Made by a program: the position numbers and the translations under genes | Shown: positions 53,848 to 64,000 of the stretch, in pieces | Layout of the letters: each line of letters begins with the position of its first letter | Position numbering within the stretch: the stretch's first letter is position 1 | From: Tetranychus cinnabarinus | Taxonomy: Eukaryota > Arthropoda > Arachnida > Trombidiformes > Tetranychidae | Assembly (NCBI GenBank): GCA_022266195.1 | Contig: WHVY01000003.1 | Location: 930,001-994,000, forward strand | DNA: 64,000 bases | Direction: 5' to 3' | The notes under the pieces: generated by a model | Database searches by the model: none | What the model was told of the DNA's origin: nothing | Seen by the model: only the letters and a program-made list of their open reading frames with translations

Positions 53848-54093
53848 CTTATTTCTTAAACAGTCAAACGACACTTATATGACACTTAATTAACGTGAAT
53901 AAAAAATTGTACAATGAAAGAATCAATTGATTCTCTCATTGATAAAAGCATTTTTTAGAAAACAGTTAGCAGCGCAATCTTTTGACTTTTTATTCAACCA
54001 CAAGTTTGATTTTTTGTTCTGTGATGAGTTTGTTTTCATCAGAACAAGTTGATCATGGTTGTGAGTTAGATTGAAAGTTAATTTACTCTAACC
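53848..54093. promoter_or_regulatory. Short divergent promoter region, COQ4 (-) and PGAP1 (+)
   Basis: 246 bases separate the start codons, so 5' UTRs and both promoters must overlap or abut. AT-rich, without a TATA box in the obvious position. Confidence 0.45.
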
Positions 54094-57000
54094 ATGGTTA
54101 ACTTATTTATTAAAGATTTTTTTAAATCAAAATTAAGTTTATTTTATATTCTACTTTTTAGCTTATTGTGCTTTGGATTTTACCATTATGCAATTAAAGA
54201 GGAACACAACCAATGTGAAATGACTTTCATGTATCAATTTCCTCAGTTCATAGTAAGTTGTCAAAACAATCTTTTATTTTTCTTAATCATTTTGATATAA
54301 TTCTTGTTGTCTCATAAATAATTTCTTGATCAATTAATTACACCTCTAACAAGAAAAGAAATAAAATCTCTTGTGCCTCTTGTTACAAAGGTTAAAAGGA
54401 GTGTGGTTCATCTGACCATGAACATTCTGAACAACATTTGCTTTACATGTTATTATTTTTGACTGTTTTACTCTGTTAGACTCACAACATGAACAAATTC
54501 TTATTATTCAATTTTTCACTGAAAAATTGTACTAGCATAACTAATTTGTCACAGTACACTCATTATGAAACGTCATTTTTTCTGTAGAAATAAAGATTAC
54601 AAAACCTTTGCTGAGGTGTAATTAAGATTTTACTTTGACTATCGTCGCATACTTAAGTATGTCTTTGTACTCGATGAGCAGATTTATGATACAATTATTT
54701 AGAAAAATTTCACTCAATGAAAAATTCAAGCAAAAATTTGTACTTTTCATTAAGTACTGATCAATGAAGTTTAACAATAACATGGCAACAACTTCATCCT
54801 GTTATACGGTTGTGTAGTTTTCAAGTTTATTTAATCCATTTGATTATCGATGCAATTCTTCATAGCAGCTTATTTGTTCCGGTCATTCAATTTAATTATC
54901 TGAACAATGATTACTAATGAAATGCGAAATGTTTGCCGAGTCATCACTGTCCAATTGATCATATCGGCATATTTCTCAGAAATTCATCCAACAACCAGTC
55001 GAATTTAATATTTAATATTTCATGTTATCTTTTATTTCACAGCCTGTTCCTCTGCGTAACAATATTTCCAAAAAATTTCCAAATTACAATTTATACATTT
55101 ATGGTGAAGGTGAATATGCAATGTTTCTCAGGTAATTTCTAACCTTTTTGAATATTTTTGTATTATTGATTGTTTCTTTTGTATTCTTTGTTTCCTCCTT
55201 TTTTGTCCACTTCCCATCGATTTTTGTCTATCTTTGATTGATTAATTTTTGTGTTTTTTTGTTATTTTGTTTACAGAGAAGGAGTTATCTATGGAATACC
55301 TGTTCTTTTTGTTCCTGGAAGTGCTGGTAGCTACAAACAAGTTCGTTCTTTTGGATCGATTGCCTTACGAATGGCTGAAGAACGATTAATGCCTCATCAT
55401 TTCAATTTTTTCACAATAGACTTTAGTGAAGAATTATCTGGCCTATATGGGGCTAAATTACAATCTCAAACGGAATTTTTATATGAATCTATTGAAGCAA
55501 TTAAAAAGCTTTACTTAGAAGCAGGACGGAATGTTTCGCTCATAGTAATAGGACATTCAATAGTAAGTTATAAATATTAAACAAGGCTACTCAAAACAAC
55601 AAAAAGTCAATTTAATAGCTGATTAATCTTATTGATATTGTTTTTCTTCTTAGGGTGGACTAATTAGCCGAGGAGTTTTCACCATGCCTAATTTTGAAGC
55701 ATCATCTGTCGATTTGCTGATAACGCTAGCAACACCGCATAAACAACCTGGTTAGTTGGAATGATGACTTGAATCTTTTATTGATTATTTCTTCTCTCTC
55801 TATCCCCTTCTTTCTTCTTTTGAGAATATTTATTCTTGATTAGCAAAATCTGAAGTGTTTCACATTTCCGTTTTTTCCCTCTTGACTTTCCTATTGTTTT
55901 GATTATTTTTATACTAATTTATTGCTTATTTCATCTTATACAGCTCTTTTTATTGATACTCATATGCTAAATTATTATCATAATGTACTCTCTTATTGGA
56001 AAAGTAATCGAAATTCATCTCAACTCAATCATCTAACTATTATCTCTCTTGGCGGTGGATTTGACGATAAGTTGGTTAAATCCGATTTAATTCAATTACC
56101 CGATCTACTGCCAAGCTCTGGTGATATCAATCTATTAACTACAGCTGTTTCCGATGTTTGGCTATCAACTGACCATCAATGTATCATTTGGTGTAGACAA
56201 TTGATTGTTAAATTGGCTAAACTTATTTTTGATCTTGCTGATTCTAAATCGCACAAAATTATTTCTGATCCAAAGAGACGCACACAAATAATTTCTTACC
56301 ACTTGCTCAATCGTAACCGAGGACCTTCCAGTAATGTGATTATACCTTTAAAAACTAAACTTCCACGAAAAGGAATTTGGATTTCATTCGATCACCGGTA
56401 TTTTATTTTCCGTCGTAATAAGGTAATTCAACTAATTAACTCTTGTTACTTCTGGTTCATCATTATGATTAACTTTCATCCTTTACAAAACAGATTATTG
56501 ATGCAACATTTCTTCTATTTCCCCTGGTTCCGAAAACTAATGTGATATTGTTAACTTCAAACGTTATGAGAAGTGATTGGGTTTATGGTTGTAATGCAAC
56601 AGTAATCAATGTTAACGGGACATCAACTCAGTTATGGTACAAGTTACAAGCTTTAACATAATCAAATCATAAATTAATTTTAAATTTATTTTTCAGTGAA
56701 AACGGAGAAAGTCTTACTCACATGAGTCGACTTATTCAAAAGACTTTTGGAAATGAACGGAAAGTTTTGAAACTGGATTCAGATAAATTAATTAACTCAG
56801 GGCATTCCCATATTGTTGTTTATCTTGGACCAACCGTTACGCCAGTTGCTGTTATCGGTGAAAGATATTCGTTTGGTCGTCGAAATAAGGCCATTGTTAT
56901 GCCTACATTTTTGGATGGTTTAATGTCACTTCTTTGGACATCAATTGACATTCTGGAAATTCCGGTGGCTGAGGAAGCTGTTTTTTACAACTTGACTCTG

Positions 57001-58557
57001 GTTGGCTTTAGTCAAGTTTGGCATAGCTATAATTTAAAAGTTGAAGTTCGCTCTTGTTACCAAAATGCTTTTGAATATGGTCTTATTCAATTTTGGGTTC
57101 CCTGGAGTTATGAAGATACTTCTAGTCAAATAGCACCTTCTAAAAGTAAATCAGTTACGATGAATTTACGACTTAATATTCCAAAACAAGATCCATCCGA
57201 TCCTAGGCATCCTCATTTATATCTTATGTTGGACCCTAATTGTGGTTACGTTGTTAAAATTAACTTTTCTTACCAAGAAGTTCTTAGTCAACTGATTCGT
57301 CATTATTTCAACTATTTCCTTCCATATATATCAGCAATTTTACTTTCTGCGTTATCTATCCAAATATTCCCTCAGCCCAACAGAAACATATTGGAGCCTT
57401 TACAAAAAGCTGGATTTATTCACAGTCGGGAAACATTCGAACCATTATTTGTGATACTTAAAAACAATTTCCTTAAGATATCTCTTTATGCATTATTACC
57501 ACTTTCACCTTTTGTTGTGGATAAAATCATCAGGTAATTCAATTTATTTGAAAAATTCCAATCTCAACTTATTGTCAAAGTCTTAACTGAAATTTGTATT
57601 TTTTATTTCTTTTCTAGATTTATCGAGTTATCTTTTGGGATTTCACTGATTTCCGACTCTGTTATTCCGTTTTCTCATCTTTCATTAAGTGACAACCAGA
57701 AAATTTTTCTTCATACTTTTCTATACTTATTTTCATACTCATTTACATTTGTAATTGCATCTACAATTGATCTGATGATTTTCTTCTTTTCTAATATTGC
57801 TTCTAACTTAATTAGAGTGTAAGTTTTGCTTAATTTATATAACATCTTTCTCAAAATCTAATCTTCTTCTAATATCTTTTGTTTTAGATTCAATCGAAAT
57901 CAATTGGATTCTCTGGAAGTGAAAGAAAAAATACCAAGACTCAAAATTATTCCAATTTTAATCACAGCAACTTTTCTTCTCGTTACTATATTGACATGTA
58001 GCTCAATCTGTTTAATTGCGGCAAACATTCTGTTCATTTTTAAGCTTCTCTTTGTTTCAATTCCTCAACATCTTAATGAACTTCGTAAAGGCTCAAATGA
58101 AAAGACTACTTATCGTTACATTGATACAACACTAATTCTTCTTATTTGCTCATCTCTGGTTCCAACAATTCCAACTCTAGTAACTTGGTTTAGAGATCAA
58201 TTTATCCGTAATCAATTTTCAAAATCATTTGTTGATCCTCATATTATTTCTAGCTATTTAATTGCGATTTCAACCAGCATTTTACTTCATTCAGATTACT
58301 CGCCGTGTAAAAATAAGTAAGTATCAAATCAAAAACTAAACTAAAACTGATTTATAATAATTGTTTTATATTTTTTATTTTCCAGAACCTTTTTAAAGAT
58401 GATGGCATATGTTCTTAAATTGTCAGCTTTAATCACTCCAATGACTGGATTATTAGCATATAATTACATAACAATGTTCATTTCAATCTCATTCATTTTG
58501 TATAGCTTTTTTAGATTCTCACTGATCTGGTTTTATGAACCAATCAAACAAGATTAA
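54094..58557 (+). CDS. PGAP1: GPI inositol-deacylase
   Basis: Ten exons (54094-54252, 55043-55131, 55277-55562, 55654-55750, 55944-56422, 56494-56636, 56697-57533, 57618-57818, 57888-58316, 58386-58557) sum to 2892 nt, 963 aa; human PGAP1 has 922. The N-terminal helix (~residues 13-32) is followed by a luminal alpha/beta hydrolase: 'GIPVLFVPGSAGSYKQVRSF' and the nucleophile motif GHSIGG with Ser177. 'ITLATPHKQP' and 'CIIWCRQLIVKLAKL' follow. After ~200 residues of beta-rich lumenal domain come several C-terminal membrane helices. The enzyme removes the inositol acyl chain of GPI anchors in the ER so that GPI proteins can leave. The first intron (790 nt) is the longest. Confidence 0.94.
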
Positions 58558-60018
58558 ATTGATTAATACATTTTGTTTCCAAACATTCTAATCAAACTTT
58601 GTATTACAATCAAACAAGAAATTATGTGATCCAAGTTAAAGCTTTACCATGTTCCTGTAAGATGAAGGTGGTCAGACAATAATCAAAAATGCTTTTCATA
58701 GACTTAAATTATTGATTTATTCATTTCAAATCATCGGGAATTTGCTTATGCAAAATAAGTGTTTACAAATTGTCTGGTTACTCAGCCTTGCAGCAACCGA
58801 ACAAGAAATTTTGATATCAATGGGAAAATCGATTGCACTAGTCTGATCAATTATAATTTAATAAATGGTTGATATTTTTAATTTAATCCACCATAACTGT
58901 AACACATTATATTTACTTTCTTGTTGTCAAGTATTTAGTATTTCATGTCAACTGACTTATTCAGACATCATAGACATTAAACTTCATATCAATTATTGAC
59001 TTGGAGAGACAATAAACTAAAAGTGAGCTTTATGATTTTCACAATGTTAATCAACTATTGATGATCAGGAAATTTGAATACTCCAACAGTCAGGAACATT
59101 CAATTAGATTTAATGGTCAGTCTTTCAAGGTGATAATCTTTAATGTCTTCTCCATTGAAAATTTCTGTTTCCGAATTTCCTTGATTTCTCATGAGCATTT
59201 TCCCACTTCTCTTTTTATATTGCTCCTGGATCATGTTTTGACTAAACAACTTGTGTCTCTAATAAATACGCTCCGAGCTCCGATTTATCGGAGGTCATCT
59301 TGTTTTCTTCTAAATATCCCAATAATCAACCTTGACAATACGAAACAATGAAATGTTAGACATGCGATTGCACTAGTTATTGTTGATAGAGACTACATAT
59401 TGATTCAGCAATCAGGTAGTTAAACTGTTGTAAAAATAAAACAATGAATAGGGTGACAAGTAATTGTTGACTAAATTGTTTTAATAAAATTCATAAAATA
59501 ATCCAGTTTTTAACATTAAATAGTGTATAATAACACCTCTCGCTATAAGATGTCACTAGCGGTAACTGATTTTACTGTTTTCAGAGGTTTTCAAGTTTCA
59601 AGCTAGAAACTCTTTCTAGGCCTTACAATTTATGTTATTTTGATGAAACCAGACAACAATTATGGGCGACTTTAATTGTTTATTCTTTACAATCAGTTAA
59701 TTATTTATTAACTGTTTTTCTAGTGATTTGATGTTTGATCTCAGTTTAAGGTAAGTTTAATTTTGATCATGATTCTCATCTAATATTTATTCAAATGGTG
59801 AAACATTTTGATTTGTAATTGAATTTTGGTTCTTTCCTTTCTCTGATTCAATTGATCTTGAATTTTCTTTTTCTCTGTTCTTTTCCCAGTCTCATTGAAG
59901 GTAACTTGTTCTTGAAATACAACCATCATCACTGTTGCTTGGATTACCATCGTTTTACCATCGTCATCGGTCATTTATTGTGATATCAACTATTCATTTC
60001 GATACAAATAAATAGACA
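58558..60018. other. Intergenic stretch
   Basis: PGAP1 3' UTR (AATAAA near 58860), then AT-rich sequence to the RNF185 5' UTR. A 97-codon frame at 59058-59351 has no domain features and is discounted. Confidence 0.5.
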
Positions 60019-60552
60019 ATGCCTAATACTGAGCCAGAAGAAGCAACCCGTGAAAATCGGGAAAGCAATGATGGTTCCTTCGAGTGTAATATTTGTTTAG
60101 ATACTGCTAAAGATGCTGTTGTTTCTATGTGTGGTCATCTGTTTTGTTGGCCGTGTCTGTATCAATGGTTAGAAACTAAACCTCAACGCCAGGTTTGTCC
60201 TGTATGTAAAGCTTTGATATCTAGAGATAAGGTTACCCCAATTTATGGTCGAGGATCTTCACGCCGTGATCCACGCGATACCTTACCGCCAAGGCCTCCA
60301 GGTCAACGGACTGAGCCGGAACCGCATCCATCAACCTCATTCCCCGGATTTGGATTTGGTGATGGAGGTTTTCACATGTCATTCGGTATCGGTGCCTTTC
60401 CATTCGGATATTTTTCCTCGACAATATTTAACTTCAGTGACAATCGACCAGCTCCTTCACCAAGTAATCCTGACTATTTAGAGGATGCACTTCTAAGTAA
60501 AATGTTCTTCTTTGTGGCCATGATACTCCTTTTCTATTTGCTTGTTGCATAG
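60019..60552 (+). CDS. RNF185: RNF185/RNF5 membrane-anchored E3 ubiquitin ligase
   Basis: A single exon of 177 aa. A C3HC4 RING spans C23, C26, C38, H40, C43, C46, C60 and C63, with 'CNICLDTAKDAVVSMCGHLF' and 'WLETKPQRQVCPVCKA' as in the family. The 'YGRG' and Pro-rich linker follow, then a Gly/Phe-rich stretch and a C-terminal membrane helix (KMFFFVAMILLFYLLVA). RNF185 and RNF5 act in ER-associated degradation and mitochondrial or ER quality control. The intronless structure is compatible with either member; the PRPPG linker and ending favour RNF185. GC content is higher than in the flanks. A poly(A) signal AATAAA lies near 60984. Confidence 0.95.
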   Translation: MPNTEPEEATRENRESNDGSFECNICLDTAKDAVVSMCGHLFCWPCLYQWLETKPQRQVCPVCKALISRDKVTPIYGRGSSRRDPRDTLPPRPPGQRTEPEPHPSTSFPGFGFGDGGFHMSFGIGAFPFGYFSSTIFNFSDNRPAPSPSNPDYLEDALLSKMFFFVAMILLFYLLVA

Positions 60553-61465
60553 CAAATTTATAGACTTGAAACATTTAAACAACAAATTCAACCTCAAGGA
60601 GAAATGAAAAATTCACCCATTAATGAAAAAAAACAGAAGAACGATCATCAAACAATGATTGTCTTTTCTCCAAAGCTCACCTATTATTCCTGTGTTACTG
60701 AGAAAGAAATCAATTAATCATCAACTAAATTATTTGATTTCTCCTTTTGGATTATCAAGTTGAACGGATTATCATTATCACTATCATTATTATTATTACT
60801 ATTATTATTATCAACTCAGTATAATTTTAAGAAAAAGAATGCATGAAGATCTTTTTCTTTCATATTTGTCTTTCTTTCAATTTTCTTACCATTCCTCGTT
60901 TTTCTTTGAGCATTTAATTCTGTTTTACTGTATCTGACTGACTCAATGGTGGACCCAATATTCTAGTTTCAACTCTGAACTGAAATAAATTTGCTTTTTT
61001 TCTTGAGTCGTATTCTTTGGATGGTTAACTGCAGAAAGAAATGCCTTTCAATGTTGTTGTTTTTGTTTTTTTAATAAAATTAAGTCATTGAATGAGTAGA
61101 TAAAATCTCATGATGACAATTTACTTCTCATTTCTATTTGTTATTTATCTTATACACCTAATAGTAATCAGGGTTAAGTTAAAGAAATGGACATTTTTTC
61201 ATAGTCGCCTAACAATAAATTAAAGTAAAATTGAACTTTATTTTGTCCAGTTTCTATTGCATTTTTTTCTTGTCTACAAACTAAATAGACTCGGGACAGG
61301 AACACCTAAAAATGAGCTTGAATTTGACCCTTTTTGTTAACTTAACCCTGACTCCTTGTGCATCTGACATACAAAAATATCTGCATTTATCAGAAAAATT
61401 TGGTATTATTTTGGATAATTAACAAATTTAAACCCAATATTATTAAAAGCGAAAACATTGGTTTT
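60553..61465. other. Convergent 3' UTR region
   Basis: RNF185 3' UTR and the M28 peptidase 3' flank. A (TTA)n/(ATT)n microsatellite lies at about 60775-60812. No gene seen. Confidence 0.55.
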
Positions 61466-63098
61466 TCAGTTCGCTAAATTAAGAACAGTTACTATCAAAG
61501 TATCGACAATGCGCTTAAGGAATTCTAAATTTTCCGTAGTAATTTGAGCTTTATCATCACAAAATTCATGGTAGCAGGCTCTTTGGACTCCTCGAAATGG
61601 ACCTGAATAAAATAAAAGCAAAAGTAATTAGATTAATTTCTGTTCCAATTTTATATTGTGAATTAAAAAGCTCCATTCTTACCTGTGTCAGTGATTAAGA
61701 CGGCTGGAAGACTCGCCAAGAAATCTCTGTTACGATGATTCCAAAACGCTGCATGATCACTTCTCATGAAATTGCGAAAACGATAGGCAGAAATAAAATG
61801 TGGATATTGAGGAATCGGTGGATCAATGACCAACAACTTGTATTTACTCTGGGAAGGCATTGTGTACCAAGCTTTCTTAAATGGCTCCAATAAACCATCA
61901 TCATAATCACGTCTGGAGATGAGAGCAATAAAATCGCCAGCATACCGGTTTCCTCGCAAGAATGAGCCAGCCTTTGGAACAATCTAATCCAAAAAGATGG
62001 AGAATGTCTTAGAAAATGTAAACAAATGTTGAAAATTTTCCTAATATTAAAACTCACTCTAGTCACATCACTGGGTAAAGTTTGAGATCGTTTGTTTGGA
62101 TCATAGTTAAGCAACATATCCAAAATAAAGGCTCCAGTAAATCCAGTTTTTTTGGGTTTCAATTCTTTCGGAATTAAATACTGATTGACAAATGCTAAAC
62201 TACCAAGAATCCCATTTTCTTCAAGATCAAAGGCAACAAAAATTATTGTGTTATTCAACTCTCCAGATCGAGGGGCTAAAATTCGTACCATTTCAAGAAG
62301 AGCAGCAATTCCAGAGCCATTATCATCAACTCCAGGCGAGTGTTTGGTTGTATCATAGTGAGCACCGATAAGTACAATTGAATCAGTTTTTTGATTCCGA
62401 TTTATTCCAGGCAAGATACCAATGATATTGGCTCCTTTTACGGTTCGAGCTAAGCTAACAGTAGCTTCAAAGTGTTGCACAAATGATTCTGCTGTGTAAT
62501 AAGCCATTCGTCCTAATATTGTTGCTCTCACCTCATCTTTGTACATTGGATCTGATTCGTGGTTACGTTGCCTGGAAAAGTTTTCCGATAGTAAACGTTT
62601 CAAATTATTTACATTGGAGCCTTGGTTTGTGTCTACCGAGTAATGTTCAAGAACTGGATGATCCTCTTCATCAACACTTGGATCGAATTGTGATTTAAAA
62701 GAATTTGTTTCGATGTGAGATTCGATGTGTAAACCTTTCAAATTTTCCATTATTCTATCAATATGATGTTCAGCGGCTAAAATTCCGGGCGACTTCTCCA
62801 TGGAGAATAAAAGATCTGAAGAAAGAAAGAATAGGAATAGAAATTATAGTTTTTCGCACAATTTTTTCAATAATAACTGTTACAAGAAATCCATGAAATT
62901 TTTCGAAATATACGTCCATGAAGCAACACAAGAAATATTGGTTGTTTAATAGTTTGATGGACATCGAAAGCGAAAGGGTTGACATCACATACCTTCATCA
63001 TCTAGATCTATTGATGAGGAATTGATTGAGGCTGCTATCCGAGTCAATCTTAAAAGCAAAAATCCAAATATAATTGAAGATGATGAGATAACAAACAT
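61466..63098 (-). CDS. Secreted or ER M28-family zinc metallopeptidase
   Basis: Four exons (63098-62993, 62815-62058, 61983-61683, 61602-61466) give 433 aa. A signal or anchor (FVISSSSIIFGFLLLRL) opens the protein. The di-zinc site is visible: GAHYDT (H188), 'SPGVDDNGSG' (D199), 'FDLEENGILGS' (Glu pair), and a C-terminal 'FMRSDHAAFWNH'. These are M28 aminopeptidase signatures. 'LPAVLITDTGPFRG' follows. An N-terminal insert of ~100 acidic residues precedes the catalytic core. The substrate is not predictable; related enzymes trim N-terminal residues or dipeptides in the secretory pathway or outside the cell. It is not clearly orthologous to a named animal subfamily. Confidence 0.85.
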
Positions 63099-64000
63099 AA
63101 CGGCTTTCACTGAAAGGACCTATTCAAGGTTGAAAGGTTGAAAGTAATCCTGACAGAATTATAACTTTTAGCAGTCAGAATGAAAGTAAAACACGGAAGT
63201 TTATTTTGTACTCAGATTTATAAAAGATAGCACAAGAATAAATGATAAGGATTCAGCCACAAGTTCAGCTTGATCAGATCGATAACAACATTTTGACAAA
63301 AAAAGTAGATCTAGATTGCTTAAAGCGATCTGGTTACCCTTGATTAGGGCTATCGCGCTAACACAATTGAAGAGCAGATCAGGTTGGGTTACTTTGAGGT
63401 GGATTGGGTAAAAAGATGAATAAAGAGAGTCAACGGGGTTGGTCATGGTGATGATGATTAAAAAAGGATGAAATGCAAGAAAAGTTTTTAAATATTCAAA
63501 GAACAGGGCAGAGAAGAAGGAAGATTTACAGGAATGAGTTTAATAGTTCAAATTGAGGCCATACAACAGGATTAAAGATGCAATAGTGGGCCAATTGACC
63601 ATTCAAGTTGGGTTAAAAAGTCAGAATAAAAATGAAGACAGCAAATCACTGGAGAAATGTTTATTTCACTGTTTTTATTTCATTCATCTATTGATTAGAT
63701 GATGGCCAGGTAAGATGGATAACTTGAACGCATGGAAATAAGTAATAATAAAATGACATTATGTGATTATAACAATAAACAACTTATCCTGCACATCATT
63801 TACTGTATTGATTACTGAGATGCAACACATACGTAAGACTATCAAATCCACTCTCTGGTTGTTATTATGCTAGGCTGAGATTTCAACGAGAAAGATAAAA
63901 AGGATTGAAATCTAACTGGTGGAATCGTTGGATGGGCAGTTTTTAAATGCTATTAGGGCAACAAAATTATCATCAACAAATTTAAACAGCTTTGCGTTTG
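63099..64000. other. Upstream region of the M28 gene
   Basis: AT-rich. A minus-strand frame at 63201-63446 has no domain signature. The rest of the window holds no supported gene. Confidence 0.45.

Noticed and set aside
59058..59351. 97-codon plus-strand frame
   Set aside because: No signal peptide, domain or exon partner; composition fits AT-rich intergenic DNA.

Overview
The window is nuclear DNA from a compact, AT-rich arthropod genome. Genes carry short GT-AG introns (often 60-100 nt), sit on both strands, and are separated by about 0.3-1.5 kb. The gene set is animal: GABA vesicular transporter, paxillin, heparan sulfate epimerase, ubiquinone, complex I and ER-complex genes. Density and intron size suggest a mite, perhaps a spider mite of the Tetranychus type; that is inference, not proof. 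All gene models were spliced by eye. Those called with high confidence close in frame, and several give exactly the usual family length (VDAC 282 aa, VGAT 525 aa, GLCE 613 aa, PGAP1 963 aa).

Layout, left to right. 1-455: truncated copy of a dispersed repeat. 1003-1555: decayed duplicate of the paxillin 3' region. 1853-2497(-): unknown secreted or membrane protein. 3184-3467(-): unexplained coding-like fragment. 3967-5099(+): STK19. 6540-9283(-): paxillin. 9976-12577(-): heparan sulfate glucuronyl C5-epimerase. 13927-14963(+): eIF3j. 16202-16828(+): neuferricin. 17552-18338(-): Ly6/quiver-like protein. 18800-18872(+): tRNA-Arg(CCU). 20171-21298(-): unusual type II membrane glycosyltransferase-like protein. 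21867-22690(+): NDUFAF3. 22858-23697(-) and 24218-25120(+): EMC7 and EMC3, divergent. 26614-28422(-): VGAT. 29848-30123(-): COX8-like. 30540-32440: large inverted repeat. 32508-34032(+): ferroportin-like gene without a visible first exon. 34798-35674(+): CMP-sialic acid synthetase-like. 36389-47909: intact Ty3/gypsy LTR retrotransposon. 48804-50139(+): VDAC. 50896-51561(-): two-sushi secreted protein. 52947-53847(-): COQ4. 54094-58557(+): PGAP1. 60019-60552(+): RNF185/RNF5. 61466-63098(-): secreted M28 metallopeptidase.

The most unusual object is the 11.5 kb retrotransposon. It has two 1033-bp LTRs that look identical and one uninterrupted reading frame. That frame carries gag, protease, RT, RNase H and integrase, and then continues through an odd 0.65-kb linker into a 988-aa extra protein. 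The extra protein has a cysteine-rich RING/TRAF-type zinc region followed by a domain resembling REX-type DEDDh 3'-5' exonucleases, with the apparent acidic catalytic residues replaced. LTR and linker share a family of short palindromes centred on TT-N-TAA, which suggests a regulatory element or an internal promoter.

Housekeeping themes recur but there are no operons. Mitochondrial genes (NDUFAF3, COX8-like, COQ4, VDAC) and ER genes (EMC3, EMC7, PGAP1, RNF185) are scattered. Two divergent pairs, EMC7/EMC3 and COQ4/PGAP1, probably share promoters.
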